Below, piece after piece: positions 1-13,125 of a DNA stretch of 64,000 bases. The stretch comes from Spiroplasma phoeniceum P40 (GTDB lineage Bacteria; Bacillota_I; Bacilli_A; Mycoplasmatales; Mycoplasmataceae), in the NCBI RefSeq assembly GCF_003339775.1, contig NZ_CP031088.1:1612001-1676000 (forward strand). Direction: 5' to 3'. The notes beneath the pieces are model-generated. The model was not told the DNA's origin, did not search any database, and saw nothing but the letters and a program-made list of their open reading frames with translations. Every line of letters starts with the position of its first letter. Position 1 is the first letter of the stretch. The translations under genes were made by a program, and so were the position numbers.

Positions 1-132
1 CCTAAGGGAACTGATTTTAATAATGTTAGTCAACAAAAAATAAATTGAGTAGTTAATGTTATAAATGAAAAATTAAGGCCTATTTTGAATTGAAGAACAG
101 CAAAAAATTTATTTTTAGAGAATTTTATATAA
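1..132 (+). pseudogene. IS30-type transposase, C-terminal fragment
   Basis: The first 44 codons of the window read as the C-terminus of an IS30-family transposase (PKGTDFNNVSQQKINWVVNV...), ending in TAA at 130-132. They match the last residues of the full transposase at 22566-23549 with substitutions, so this is an older, diverged relative and not a recent copy. Whether the rest of the gene exists lies outside the window. The IS 3' flank continues to about 300. Confidence 0.8.
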
Positions 133-429
133 ATTTATTTGTGTAAAATTTAATAAATGTTTTTTTAGTTTGATTAAATATGGTTAAATTAAGCTATATT
201 TATAAAATATTTTATTTTTTTTAAAAAAGAGTTGCATTTTCTAAAAATGATGTTATTATTAATAATGACAAGAGGAAAAAATTACTGCTTGCATTTACAG
301 GATTCAGTATTATTAATTTTTTCCATATATTAAATACTCCTTTGCTTAAAATACCTTTTTAACAATAAAAAAACACCTTAGTGGTCTTAAATGTATATGT
401 TACATTACAAGAAGATTATTTTTTTCAAC
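133..429. other. IS30 3' flank and intergenic sequence
   Basis: Bases 133-300 resemble the sequence downstream of the transposase at 22401-22565 (reverse strand), including the T/A-rich stretch and a GAGTTGCATTT motif, ending near GCATTTACA. This is the outer end of the relic element. From 300 to 429 I see no gene. Confidence 0.5.
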
Positions 430-2022
430 CTATCCAATTAAAATATTTTCTTCAACATAACTGTATTCTTTTTCACCACTTCCACGAATTGAAACTAATA
501 ACGTTGAAGAAACTCCTAATTGCCCAATAAACATTAATAGAATCAATATTAAAGTACTTAAAATACCAATGTTATATAGTTCGGTAAAATTTAAAGTACT
601 TAATCCTGTTGTTCCAAATGCACTACAAATTGTAAAAAAAGTATTTAAAACATCAAGATGAGGATTTTCAGCACTAATACAGATAATGGCAATTGCAATT
701 AAACCTCCTGAAATAACAGTAACTCCTAACGCTCGTTTTACTGTTTCATTTGGGATTTTCCGTTTAAAAGCATTAACACTATTATTATTCCTAATAATAG
801 ACCAAATTGTAATGATAATAACAGCTAAGGTTGTTGTTCGAATCCCCCCTGCGGTAGAAGAAGGCGCTGATCCAATAAACATCATAATTGACATCACTAT
901 TCGTGATCCTGGTAAAAAGTTACTCATTTCAACTGTTGAATAACCTGCATTTCTGGTTGACATTGTATTAAAGAAAATATTCATAAAACCATTTCAATTT
1001 GATTTTGAATTTCGTAAAATACTTTCCATATGCTGAGCAGTTTCAGCATGGATTGTATTAATATTCGTAAATTCAATTAATCAAACACTAAAAACACCAA
1101 TAATTGATAAACCAATATAAGTAATTAAATTAATTTTAGTAAATAAGGTAAATTTAACATGTTCTTTTCGTCGTCATCCTACAAATTTTCGTTTTAAATC
1201 GTAAAAAGTTGGAAAACCTAAACCACCAATAATAAATTGGAATAAAAACACAAATTGAATAAAATAATTAGTATTATAAGGGATTAATGATGAATTACCA
1301 ATAATATCAAACCCAGCATTATTAATTGATGAAATTGAGTGGAAAACACCGCTTCATAAACTTCGTCAAAAATTATGATAAGTAACATTATCAATCATGA
1401 ATTTTCCTTCTACTGATAAAGGTGAAAAATAAAAATTACAAAATAATAAAATTGCCCCAAAACATTCCAAAATAATTAAAAAAATAAAACTATTTTTAAT
1501 TAAATCCATTGTATGCCCAAAGTTACTACTTCCTCGTTCACCTTGCACTAGCATTTTATCCTTAATTGAAATTCGACGCCCTAATCATACAAAAATCATA
1601 ATTTTAAAAGTAGCAATTCCAAAACCACCTGTTTGAATTAAAATTAAAATTACCAATTGTCCCCAAAAAGTATAATCCGCTGCAGGATTACTAATTGTAA
1701 TTCCATTATCAGAAAAAGCACTAGCAGCAGTAAATAAACCAATTAAATAATTTCACGCAAAAGTAACTGAAGGGTTTAAAATTTTACCTTTTCCATCAAG
1801 AATCATCCGTTCTCCGCCATGAACAAAACCTGGAATTGATAACAGTAGTCCGCCTAAAAAAACAATTAAAATATAAACTAAAAATAATTTTCCCGATATT
1901 TTTGAGAAGGGTAACCAATAACGACGCCGTGTTAATGGTGCAGTTGTGTCATTATTACGTTGTTGTTTATTATCATTTTTTCTTTTAAAAATATTTTTGA
2001 AATATAATTGAAAAAAAACCAT
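430..2022 (-). CDS. ktrB: Potassium uptake channel subunit, TrkH/KtrB family
   Basis: 530 residues with several in-frame TGA(Trp) codons. It forms the membrane K+ (K+/Na+) translocating subunit that works with a cytoplasmic RCK-domain partner, here the divergent gene at 2126. About 50 basic, polar residues precede the first membrane segment. The four P-loop repeats with their filter glycines can be seen: TAASAFSDNG, NAGFDIIGNS, TRNAGYSTV and SAFGTTGLST, between multiple hydrophobic segments. The start at 2022 follows GAAAGAGGGACACAAATG. A TATAAT on the minus strand (2047-2052) suits a promoter. Family certain; KtrB versus TrkH naming is less so. Confidence 0.93.
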
Positions 2023-2071
2023 TTGTGTCCCTCTTTCATTAATATTATTATATACTACAAGTTAGTAATTA

Positions 2072-2099
2072 TTGCTAATAATAAAAAAAATAGTATAAT
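2072..2099 (+). promoter_or_regulatory. Probable promoter of ktrA
   Basis: TTGCTA (2072-2077), 16 bp, then TATAAT (2094-2099), about 27 bp upstream of the ktrA start and next to a strong purine-rich ribosome site (GGGGGGGAGG). Confidence 0.55.
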
Positions 2100-2125
2100 T
2101 AAAAGTGCAATAAGGGGGGGGAGGA

Positions 2126-2827
2126 ATGGCAAGAAGAAAAAGTTTTGCAATTATTGGACTAAATAATTTTGGACGTTCAATAATTGAAACACTAATTGCG
2201 CGAAAACAACACATTATGGTCTTTGATATTGACCAAACTAAGGTTAATAATATGATTGCTAGTTATAAACAGGTTGATGGCGTAGCATTAGACGCAACAG
2301 TTAAAACAAATCTAATTGAGCAAGGACTAGACGAGTATGATACTGTCATTATCACAATCGCAAGTAATATTGAAGCTAGTATTTTAACAATTATTGGATT
2401 ACAAGACCTTGGAATTACTAATATTATTGCGAAAGTAAAAGATATCCGTCATGCACGAATTCTAAAAGCATTAGGAATTAATAATATTATCCAACCCGAT
2501 ACAATGGCCGGAAGTATTACGGCAACTAAAGCAATGTTTGATATTGACATTGAAATGCAAACTGTTGATGAAAATTATGCATCATTAATTATTCAGGTGA
2601 CTGATCCAAATATTGAAGGACAAACATTATCAGAATTACGTTTTATTAATAATAAAGATTATAATATTGTTTATGTTAAACGTAAAGGCCGTGTTATTTT
2701 ACCCGGAGATGTTGAAACAATTAAATTAGATGATGAATTATTATTTATTGCTAAAATTAGTGCAATTAATGATTTAACAATTAAATTACAAAAAATTGAT
2801 CAAGAATATGAAAAAGATGGTAAGTAA
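2126..2827 (+). CDS. ktrA: RCK-domain potassium uptake regulator, KtrA/TrkA family
   Basis: 233 residues. The N-terminal Rossmann RCK domain (about 1-125) carries the nucleotide loop IIGLNNFGRS (residues 9-18) and the acidic VFDID at the end of the second strand. The C-terminal RCK_C domain is about 135-222 (VTDPNIEGQTLSEL...DELLFIAK). Such proteins form a ring under KtrB and gate it in response to ATP/ADP or NAD(H). The divergent ktrB pairing supports the role. The start follows a very G-rich Shine-Dalgarno sequence. Confidence 0.93.
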   Translation: MARRKSFAIIGLNNFGRSIIETLIARKQHIMVFDIDQTKVNNMIASYKQVDGVALDATVKTNLIEQGLDEYDTVIITIASNIEASILTIIGLQDLGITNIIAKVKDIRHARILKALGINNIIQPDTMAGSITATKAMFDIDIEMQTVDENYASLIIQVTDPNIEGQTLSELRFINNKDYNIVYVKRKGRVILPGDVETIKLDDELLFIAKISAINDLTIKLQKIDQEYEKDGK

Positions 2828-2838
2828 CCATCTTTTTT
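2812..2838. terminator. Bidirectional intrinsic terminator
   Basis: AAAAGATGG / CCATCTTTT stem (2812-2820 and 2828-2836) with a 7-base loop containing the ktrA stop codon. T-runs on both strands serve convergent ktrA and gatB. Confidence 0.8.
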
Positions 2839-4279
2839 ATTTCCCTTGTTTCGCTGTAATTAATTCAATAACTACTTGTTGGCCAATTTCTGGGGCAACT
2901 TGTCCTTTTGTTAATTTCATTAATTCACCCATAAAAAACTTAATTACTCGTTCTGGCCGTTGCTCATATTGTTCTAGCATTGCTATATTAGCATTAAAAA
3001 CTGGCTCAATAATTGTTTTAATTTCAACTGGGTCACTAATTTGTTTTAATCCTAATTCAGCAACAATTTTCGTTGGAGCACAATCTTCATTTAAAATTCG
3101 TTGTAACACTGTTTTGGCTTGTTTATTTGAAATTATATTTTGATTAATTAACATAATCATTTCAACTAAATTTTGTGGTGTTAATGCTGTTTCACTTATT
3201 GTTAATCCTTTTTGATTTAAATAAGCACTAATATCACCAATTAAATAATGAGCAATCATTTCATAATGTGGTGATAACTTAATTGCTGATTCAAAAAAAT
3301 TCATTAAGGTATAATCTTGTAAAATAATTTCAATATCAGCTGGTTTTAAATTTAATTTTGATAAATAACGTTTACGTTTGACATCTGGTAATTCTGGCAT
3401 ATTTTTAAGAACTTTTGTCATTCAATTTGGATCTAATTTAATTGGAAAAATATTTGGTTCAGAAAAATATTTATAATCAATAGCATCATTTTTATGACGC
3501 ATTAAAACCGTTGTTTTTGTTTTTTCATCAAATCGGCGTGTTTCTTGTTCAATTCTTTTTCCCATTAATAAAAGTTCACTTTGTCTTGTAATTTCATATT
3601 CAATTGCCTTTTCAACATTTGCAATTGAATTAAGATTTTTTAATTCAACCTTATCACCAAATGTTTTCACACCAATTGGACGTAACGAAATGTTAACATC
3701 GCATCGTAATGAACCCTCATTCATTTTAGCATTACTAACTTTTGTATAAACTAAAATTTCACATAAAGCTTCTAAATATTGACGAACTTGAAACGCTGAC
3801 CGTAATACAGGGCGAGTTACAATTTCAATTAAACCAATTCCAGCACGATTATAATCTAATAACGTTTGGTCTTCTTCATGCAACTGTTTAGCAGTATCTT
3901 CTTCAATATGCAGACGTTCAATTTCTACTTTAAAAGGTTTATTATTCTCATCAATAATCGTTAAATATCCATTTTGACCAATTGGATAATATTGCTGAGT
4001 AATTTGAAAACCTTTTGCTAAATCAGGGTAATAATAATTTTTACGATCAAATTGAATGACTGGATCAATTGTCAAATTAAGTGCTTGGCAAGCAATTAAC
4101 GCTAACTCAACTCCCTTTTTATTAACTGTTGGCATTACTCCTGGATACCCAACATCCATTGGATTAACCGTACTATTGGGTTTAGCCCCATAACTCACTG
4201 CGCCAGAAGAAAACATTTTTGTCTTTGTTTTTAATTCAACGTGATTTTCAATTCCAATTACTACATCAAAATTAATCAT
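2837..4279 (-). CDS. gatB: Asp/Glu-tRNA amidotransferase subunit B
   Basis: 480 residues, usual length. GatB binds misacylated Glu-tRNA(Gln) (or Asp-tRNA(Asn)), phosphorylates the side chain and receives ammonia from GatA. The N-terminal cradle opens MINFDVVIGIENHVEL, followed by FSSGAVSYGAKPNSTVNP and NYYYPDLAKGFQITQQ, both typical of the family. The C-terminus (about 330-480) is the helical/YqeY-like tail. I chose the ATG at 4279 over an in-frame ATG at 4333, because it matches the family N-terminus and follows AAAGGGGAAACAATC. It overlaps the gatA end by 8 bp, suggesting translational coupling. Confidence 0.95.
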
Positions 4280-5747
4280 GATTGTTTCCCCTTTCTGGTG
4301 CCACTTTATTTTTAATTCCAACAATCTCTTCAATTAATAAACTAGCATTAAAGACCTTTTGGTCAGCAAAAGGAGCAGCATTAACATTTATTCCAATTGG
4401 CATTTTATCAACAAAAGCAAGTGGAACAGTTAATGATGGATTACCCATTAAATTACCTAATACTAATAAATCATCAACATAATTTTCTAGTTCTGCCTCT
4501 GTTAAAATTTGATCTTTAATAGTAGTAATTTTTGGAGCAATCGTTGATGCAGCTGGTAATAATAAAAAGTCATATTTTGCAAAAACAGTAGTTAAAGCAT
4601 TGACAATTAAACGTCGTACTCGTTTTGCTTTTAAAAATAATAATGTTTGGTTATTTTTTGTTAAAGTGTATGAACCAATAACATAACGACGTTTAACAAC
4701 ATGACCAAAACCATTAGTTCGTGAATTCATCATTACTTCTTGATAAGTGTCCCCATCAACTCGTTTTCCATAATTAATTCCATCCAACATTGAATGACTA
4801 CTTACTGCTTCGGCAAAAGAAATCACCATATAAACTGGCATTAATGCTTTTAGTAAATATTCTGGAAAATCAATTGCTGTAACACTAATCCCGCGGGCTG
4901 TTAATTCATCATATAAATGATCAAAATGAATTCTAATTTCATCTGGAAGAATCGCATGCGCATTTTTTAAATAAGCAAATTTTTGTTTTTTGATTTTTTC
5001 TGATGATAAATTTTTAAAATAACCTTGTTCCTTACTCTTTAATGAGGTTGCATCCTTGTGATCTTCTTGTGCTAAATAATCAAAAACAATTGCACTGTCT
5101 TCAACAGTTCGAGTAAAATATCCAACCGTATCTAATGATGGCGCATAAGGAAAAACACCATACCGTGAAATTAAACCATAAGTTGGTTTAAAACCAACAA
5201 CACCACAATAACCTGCTGGTTTTCGTACTGAATCACCTGTATCTGTTCCTAATGCAAATGGAACAACACCAGCTACAACTAAAGCTGCTGAGCCAGATGA
5301 TGAGCCACCAGTAATCCGCCTTAAATCTCAAGGGTTTAAAACATCTCCTGTTAAGGCATATAAACCATGCCCACCCATTCCTAACTCATCCAAAGCTGAT
5401 TTTCCTAATAAAATACTATTGTTTTCTTTCAAAATATTAGTTACTGTTGATTCATAATTTGGAATAAAATTTTCTAAAATTTTTGAACTCGCCGTTGTCT
5501 TAATTCCTTTTGTTGCAAAATTATCTTTTGCAAAATATGGTAAGGCAAATAAATAATTATTTTTAGGAACAACAAGGTGGTCTAATTTAGCTGCCAAAGC
5601 TGTGGCTTCTGTTTTTAATTCTGTCACTGTTGCATTTAAAACCTGATATTTGTCTAAATTAGTAAAAGCATCCTTAACTATTTGCGATGGAGTAATTTTT
5701 TTAGCAACTAAAAGATGATGTAATTCTTTGATTGAATAAGATGCCAT
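4272..5747 (-). CDS. gatA: Glutamyl-tRNA amidotransferase subunit A (amidase)
   Basis: 491 residues. This glutaminase subunit supplies ammonia to GatB. The amidase signature is present: Lys74 in FAKDNF, the GGSSSGSA loop (about 147-154) and Ser173 in GTDTGDSVRKPA, forming the Ser-cisSer-Lys triad. The family usually has GTDTGGS; Asp replaces the second Gly here. Several Trp codons are TGA. It begins 1 bp after the gatC stop, inside the ligA-gatC-gatA-gatB run. Confidence 0.95.
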
Positions 5748-5748
5748 T

Positions 5749-6042
5749 CTATTTAACCACCTTATTAATTACAATATAATCATCTATTTTTTTTGGTGCT
5801 GCCGCTAAAATTTCAGCTTGCGGAGCAACATCAATCTCATCATCCTCACGCAAATAGTCAACTGTTAAATCAAATGGAAAATGCATTGAATGAACATTAG
5901 TTGTATCAATTTTTTGTACTAAATCCATTTGTTTTAAAATAACATCAAATTCTTGACTTAAATTAGTTAGTTCCTTATCTTGTAAATCTAGCATAATATC
6001 ATGTGCTAACATTTGTAACACTTCTTTTGTAATTCGTGCCAT
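5749..6042 (-). CDS. gatC: Glutamyl-tRNA amidotransferase subunit C
   Basis: 97 residues. This small subunit wraps around GatA and stabilises the GatCAB complex. It has the family pattern: helical N-terminus with LAHDIMLDL, a central helix and the MHFPFDLTVDYLREDDE stretch. The start is one base after the ligA stop, with AGGAGGGATAAG overlapping that stop. Confidence 0.92.
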   Translation of the reverse strand: MARITKEVLQMLAHDIMLDLQDKELTNLSQEFDVILKQMDLVQKIDTTNVHSMHFPFDLTVDYLREDDEIDVAPQAEILAAAPKKIDDYIVINKVVK

Positions 6043-6043
6043 C

Positions 6044-8047
<2,004 letters not shown>

Positions 8048-8058
8048 AATATTCTCCT

Positions 8059-9684
8059 TTATTTTATTATTTTTAGGTTCTTTTTATGATGCGGGGAAAT
8101 TGGTGGTTTTTTAAAATGCCATTTTTTAAACGGTTTAATTTTCAATGCATAAACACTAATATTTAAGGCAACTAATAACGCAACAATAAAAACCGTAGCA
8201 TTGTTTAACAAAGCCTGTTCATTAAAAATTAAAATTAAAAAACGCCCAACTAACGGATTAAAGAAAGTTACTGTTAAAATTGATAGCATATTAATTGGAG
8301 TTTTTGCAACAAAATTCGGAATTCGTTCAAAAAGGAATAATCAAATTAAAGCTAAACCTAAAAAGACAAAAGAAATAATTAAAAAGACAATATTTGTTCA
8401 TGGTTTTCAACTCCCTAATTCTAACTGCACATATAAGGCTGATGCAATTGTTTCTAATGTTCAAAAATTTAAGTTATTTTCCCCCATTGCTAAAACAATG
8501 ACTACTGAAATTAGAGTAAAAATAATTGGTACAACAAATAATAATTTTTTTTGCCCTAGGTACATCATTATTTCAATATCATGTACTCGTGAATAATTGC
8601 GATATAACAAAAATGATAAAATTATCATTAACAAAAATAATCCTAAAAAAATAAAAATTAGTAAAATATTTTTTATTTGTGCGTTGTAAAAGATAAAACA
8701 TAATGTTGAAAATAAAGTAAACTTAACCATATCTTTTAAGAAATTAGTTTTATATTTTAACATACTAATTCATGTTGAAACATAAATAATAAATAACATA
8801 ATATACGATGCATCTCATTCAAAGGTAATATAACTTGCAAAAATAATACCAATAATTCAAGGAATATTACCACTGCGGTATTCTTCATTTGTGTAAATTG
8901 TCATTAAAATAAAAGTGACAAAAAATAAACCAGTTAACATATTCTGTTGATGCCATGAATCATATCCAAAATAATAAATTAATAATTTTGAAGCAGATAA
9001 AACAAGGAGTGATAAAGTACCAATTAAAAAACGATTACTTTTTTTATTAGCAAAATTACTCAATAATGTTACAAAAATTGAAGCAAATAGCATTGCATCT
9101 AAAATATTTAATAAATTTCAAATAATATCACTTGGATCAATTCCAGTCATTACAAATCAAACTGAAACATTTGTAAACCAAGATAATGTTGCTAAAGCTT
9201 GAGCATTAGCAATCGTAACATTTGGATTTAATTTAAAAATAATATTATTATCAACTGAAGCAAAAAAATAAAAACTTAAAACATAACTATTAGTAATGTT
9301 TGAACCTGAAGGAGCAATAAAATAATTTTTAGCATAATATAATGCCATAAAAACACCAAATGCAACAAAAAAAATGGCGTGATTTCAATCTCATAAATTA
9401 ATATTAAATCAATAACGAATAAATAATAACAAAAATAATGAATATAAAATATTAATTGATAATAATGAATAAACTAAAATAATATAACGTAAATTAGGAA
9501 TAAATTCTAATGGAATTAGCAAAAAAGAAATAACAGCAAAATAAAAGAAAAAACCCATAATCATACCAAAATAAATATTTTTAGTTCGAATTTTTAAAAA
9601 TTCGGCTAAAATTGCCCCTGTTGAAGAAAAGACTCAGTAATAATATAAGAAAAAAACAATCGCAATTAAAACTATTTTTACCAT
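8059..9684 (-). CDS. Large polytopic membrane protein of unknown function
   Basis: 541 residues, in frame throughout once TGA is Trp. I count a dozen or more hydrophobic segments spread along its length, beginning at once (MVKIVLIAIVFFLYYYWVF) and ending in a short basic, His-rich tail (KKPPISPHHKK). No signature identifies a transporter or enzyme; the fold is reminiscent of integral-membrane glycosyltransferase-type proteins, but I see no supporting motif. It is the first gene of the run, 11 bp ahead of ligA. The start at 9684 follows GAAAGGAAAAAGG. Confidence 0.85.
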
Positions 9685-9750
9685 TTGACCTTTTTCCTTT
9701 CTTAACAATTATAGCAAAAACACTCTAGAATATACTTTATAAACAAAAAT

Positions 9751-9781
9751 AAAAGTGATTTCCATTTTATAAATCACTTAT
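9751..9781 (-). terminator. Terminator of crr
   Basis: AAGTGATTT / AAATCACTT stem (9753-9761, 9771-9779) followed on the minus strand by TTTATTTTTG, just past the crr stop. Confidence 0.75.
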
Positions 9782-9797
9782 TAGTTAAAATTATTTC

Positions 9798-10280
9798 CTA
9801 TTTAATAACAGCAATAATTTCTCCTTGTTTAACATTACCTGTTTTAATAATATTAATTGTCTTACCGCTCATTGTTTCTGGTGTAAAAACAATTGGCGTA
9901 TCTAAACTTGGTACATTTTCAGCTTTTAAAACTGCTAAATCAACATTACATAATAAATCCCCTTGTTTAACATTATCATCTTGTTTTACTTGAATATCGA
10001 ATCCTTTTCCATTTAATGAAACTGTATCCATTCCGATGTGTAATAACATTTTAACACCATTATTACTTTTGATTCCATAAGCATGACCTGTCGGAAAAAC
10101 GGTAATTAATTTCCCAGCAATTGGAGCAATAAAATTACCAGCACTTGGTTTAATTGCTAAACCCTCACCTAACATTTTTTGTGAAAATACTTCATCTTCA
10201 ACTTTATCTAAAGCAATAACTTCACCATCTACAGGGGCAATTATTTCAAGTTCTTTTGGTTTTTTACTAAATAATCCCAT
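9798..10280 (-). CDS. crr: PTS glucose-type EIIA component
   Basis: 160 residues. This is a stand-alone EIIA(Glc)-type phosphocarrier that accepts phosphate from HPr and passes it to EIIB domains of sugar permeases in the cytoplasm. Both active-site histidines are visible: His66 in FPTGHAYGI and His81 in LLHIGMDTV, the phosphorylated one. The ATG at 10280 is preferred over 10301 because of AGGAGAAGAAAAG just upstream. It has its own upstream TATAGT and a terminator, so it is probably monocistronic. Confidence 0.93.
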   Translation of the reverse strand: MGLFSKKPKELEIIAPVDGEVIALDKVEDEVFSQKMLGEGLAIKPSAGNFIAPIAGKLITVFPTGHAYGIKSNNGVKMLLHIGMDTVSLNGKGFDIQVKQDDNVKQGDLLCNVDLAVLKAENVPSLDTPIVFTPETMSGKTINIIKTGNVKQGEIIAVIK

Positions 10281-10447
10281 CTTTTCTTCTCCTTTTTTCA
10301 TTAAGCAGACAACTTTGTCATCTACCTTTAGTATACTATAAAATTATTAAATTTATGTGCTATTTTTAAAACAATGGGAAACCAACTAGTTGTTTGACTA
10401 AAACCAAAATAGAACCAATTAAGCAAAAGAAACATAATAAAAATAAA

Positions 10448-10654
10448 TTAAATACTTATTTTTTGAAAAGAAACCCGAATTGTTACCTTATGCTTAACCG
10501 CAAAATTATAATTTTTAGCATTATGGCGTGTTTTATACCATTGTCTTCAATATCAAAATCCACTAATAATTGATAATGCCGTAAAAATAACAACAAAAGC
10601 AATTAAAACTGGTAATGGAAGGTCAATTATTGCATACGTATTTAGATTTATCAT
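10448..10654 (-). CDS. Small membrane protein between ptsI and crr
   Basis: 68 residues with two TGA Trp codons. A single membrane helix spans about 12-36 (LPLPVLIAFVVIFTALSII), followed by an aromatic, basic cytoplasmic part (WYWRQWYKTRHNAKNYNF). AGGTGG stands 6 bases before the ATG. It sits downstream of the ptsI terminator and upstream of crr. I do not recognise the family; position hints at a PTS or membrane accessory role, but that is speculation. Confidence 0.7.
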
Positions 10655-10677
10655 TTAAACCACCTATTTTAATAGAA

Positions 10678-10701
10678 AAATAACACTATATAGTGTTATT
10701 T
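10678..10701 (-). terminator. Terminator of ptsI
   Basis: Perfect 11-bp stem AAATAACACTA / TAGTGTTATTT around a TA centre, ten bases beyond the ptsI stop, with a T-run on the minus strand. Confidence 0.8.
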
Positions 10702-10711
10702 TATCAAAATT

Positions 10712-12445
10712 TTAGACTTCTAAAGCATTTTTTGTTCTTTTTTCAACTAAAGCCAAAACTTCATCACCTGTTTGGCATTCTAATGCTTCTGTTACTAATT
10801 TTTCCATTGCCGAAACTTCTAATTTGCTAATAATACGACGCGCATTTAAAATACTTGTGGCAGACATTGAAAAGTAATCTAATTTCATTCCCATTAAAAG
10901 CGGAATTGCTTGTTCCTCTCCAGCCATTTCACCACACATTCCAACCCATTTTCCTTCTTTATGGGCACCATCAATAATTGTTTTAATTAAACGTAAAACA
11001 GATGGATTATATGGTTGGTATAAATATGCCACAAATTGGCTCATTCGATCAGCTGCCATTGTATATTGAATTAAATCATTAGTTCCAATTGAAAAGAAAT
11101 CAGCGTGTTTTGCAAACTGATCAGCTAACATTGCTGCTGCTGGAATTTCCATCATCATTCCAATTTCAATATTGTCTGCAACTTTATGTCCTTCTTTAAG
11201 TAAAATTGCTTTTTCTTCTAAGGTAATTTTTTTTGCAGTTTTAAATTCATCAACTGTCGCAATCATTGGAAACATAATACCAACTTTCCCATGCACACTA
11301 GCACGTAATAAAGCACGTAATTGTGTTCGAAAAACATCTGTTTTATCTAAACAAAGGCGAATCGCACGATATCCTAAAAATGGGTTCATTTCTTCTGGAA
11401 ATTTAAAATATGATAATTTTTTATCACCACCAATATCCAATGTTCGAATAATCACTGGGCGCCCTTGCATTCCTTCCAAAACACCTTTATAAGCTTCATA
11501 TTGCTCATCTTCAGTTGGGAAATGGTCATTATACATATATAAGAACTCACTTCTAAATAATCCAATTCCTTTCCCACCATTATCCAAAACACCTTGAACA
11601 TCTTTTGGTGCTCCAATATTTCCTTCTAAAACAAATTTTTGATATCCATCTTTTGAAACTGTTGGTTTATCTTTAAATGCCAATAGTTCTTTTTGCAATT
11701 GTAAAAATTTTTCTTTTTCTGTTGTCCAAGTTTTAATCTCCACCGATGTTGGATTTAAGATAACTTCTCCTGTTGTTCCATTAATCATAATTATTTCATG
11801 ATGGTTTGCTTGTTTTGTAATATCTTTTAATCCTAAGACAGCTGGAATTTCTAGACTACGGGCCATAATTGCAGCATGACTAGTACGCCCCCCCCTATCA
11901 CAACTAAATCCTTTCACAAATTTAGGATTTAACTGCGCTGTTTGTGAAGGTGTTAAATCTTCAGCAACAATAATAACTTCTTCACTAATAGTTGCTAAAT
12001 CTAAGACCGGAACATTTAAAATATACTTAATTAAACGATCAGTTACATCTTTAACATCAGATGCACGCTCTTTAAAATATGGATCATCCATACTTGCAAA
12101 CATTGTAATAAACTTTTGAGCAACAGTATGAATTGCATATGCTGCATTATTTTTATTACTCTTAACGATATTTTTTGCTTCATCAATCATTGCTGGATCA
12201 AGCAAAATTTCCTTATGTGCTTCAAAAATTGCTGCTTTTTCCGCTCCTAATTTGTCTAAGGCAATCTTTTGTAGTTTTTCAATATCTGTGTTTGCCTTTT
12301 GCATTGCTGCTTCTAGTATTTTAATTTCTTTTGCCGAATCAGAAACCGTATTATTCGAAATTTCATATTTTGGTTCTTCTAATTTAAAAACTTTGGCAAT
12401 TGCAATTCCATTACTGGCACCTATCCCGTGCAGTTTTTTTGACAT
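10712..12445 (-). CDS. ptsI: PTS Enzyme I (phosphoenolpyruvate-protein phosphotransferase)
   Basis: 577 residues, full length. It transfers phosphate from PEP to HPr, the first step of sugar uptake by the PTS. The N-terminal domain carries the phosphorylated His190 in GGRTSHAAIMARS. The C-terminal TIM barrel has GIGLFRSEFLYM, the FSIGTNDLIQY PEP/Mg site and the GMCGEMAG catalytic Cys motif. No ptsH is adjacent. A minus-strand TATAAT lies at 12487-12492. Confidence 0.97.
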   Translation of the reverse strand: MSKKLHGIGASNGIAIAKVFKLEEPKYEISNNTVSDSAKEIKILEAAMQKANTDIEKLQKIALDKLGAEKAAIFEAHKEILLDPAMIDEAKNIVKSNKNNAAYAIHTVAQKFITMFASMDDPYFKERASDVKDVTDRLIKYILNVPVLDLATISEEVIIVAEDLTPSQTAQLNPKFVKGFSCDRGGRTSHAAIMARSLEIPAVLGLKDITKQANHHEIIMINGTTGEVILNPTSVEIKTWTTEKEKFLQLQKELLAFKDKPTVSKDGYQKFVLEGNIGAPKDVQGVLDNGGKGIGLFRSEFLYMYNDHFPTEDEQYEAYKGVLEGMQGRPVIIRTLDIGGDKKLSYFKFPEEMNPFLGYRAIRLCLDKTDVFRTQLRALLRASVHGKVGIMFPMIATVDEFKTAKKITLEEKAILLKEGHKVADNIEIGMMMEIPAAAMLADQFAKHADFFSIGTNDLIQYTMAADRMSQFVAYLYQPYNPSVLRLIKTIIDGAHKEGKWVGMCGEMAGEEQAIPLLMGMKLDYFSMSATSILNARRIISKLEVSAMEKLVTEALECQTGDEVLALVEKRTKNALEV

Positions 12446-12486
12446 AATAAAAAATCCTCACTTCTCTTTCTACTAAAACTATTTTT

Positions 12487-12492
12487 ATTATA
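12487..12492 (-). promoter_or_regulatory. -10 element upstream of ptsI
   Basis: TATAAT on the minus strand within GGTATATAATAA, about 42 bp before the ptsI start. No clear -35. Confidence 0.45.
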
Positions 12493-12617
12493 TACCGAAA
12501 ACTGGAAAATTGTTGCATTTTAACTAGACTTTTTGTTATAAGACATTATTTTCTGTAAAAAACAATAAATTTAAGTAACTATTTTATTTTTTTATTTTAT
12601 AAAATTAAAAAACATTA

Positions 12618-12972
12618 TTATACTCGTGGAAGATTATATAAACGAGTTTGCCTAATTCCGTTAATAAAAATCCTATATCAATAAAATCGAATTAATAAAG
12701 TACCTTGTTTAAAATTTAAATTTTTTATTGTATTAATTCTCATTCGTTGAATTTTTTTAATACTATAAATAGCAAACCAAGTTGAATTACAAACAAAAGC
12801 ATAATCTGGAATTAATTCACTTAAATCAATTTTTTGCTCAATGCTTGATATTTTTTTCTACACGAAAAATAAATAACTTATTGTTATTATTATTTAATTT
12901 TCATTGTTTATAAAAATATTTAAATTTAAACTGACATTTATAACAAATCATTTGCTGTCCATTTTTTTGCAT
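12618..12972 (-). pseudogene. Decayed gene with zinc-finger-like N-terminus
   Basis: Frame A from ATG 12972 reads MQKNGQQMICYKCQFKFKYF... and includes a C-x2-C; just upstream the frame has another Cys (VCFVM) after a TAG. After about 45 codons coding character moves by one base to a second frame (IEQKIDLSELIPDYAFVCNS... to RLYNLPRV, TAA 12618-12620), which has no start of its own. The Cys pattern with an aromatic/basic region recalls the N-terminus of some transposases, but I cannot assign a family. The 12446-13165 gap holds nothing else I can call besides the ptsI promoter and the ldhD terminator. Confidence 0.4.
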
Positions 12973-13125
12973 GACAAAACATACCTAGCTTTTCTTTTTG
13001 TCACCCCACAAGTGTTATTAATTAATATAAAATAAAAAATAAATAGAAATCACAGTTTTTTACTAAGTAAATTATATAATAATTTTATTTATTTTATTAT
13101 TTTTTATTAAAAGTTATTTTAAATA

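Noticed and set aside
686-943. Plus-strand frame within ktrB, and similar frames in ptsI, gatA, rplK and rplA
   Set aside because: Antisense shadows of well-identified genes without ribosome sites.
10376-10396. CAACTAGTTG palindrome downstream of the small membrane gene
   Set aside because: Perfect for 10 bp but not clearly placed relative to a promoter; short palindromes are expected by chance.
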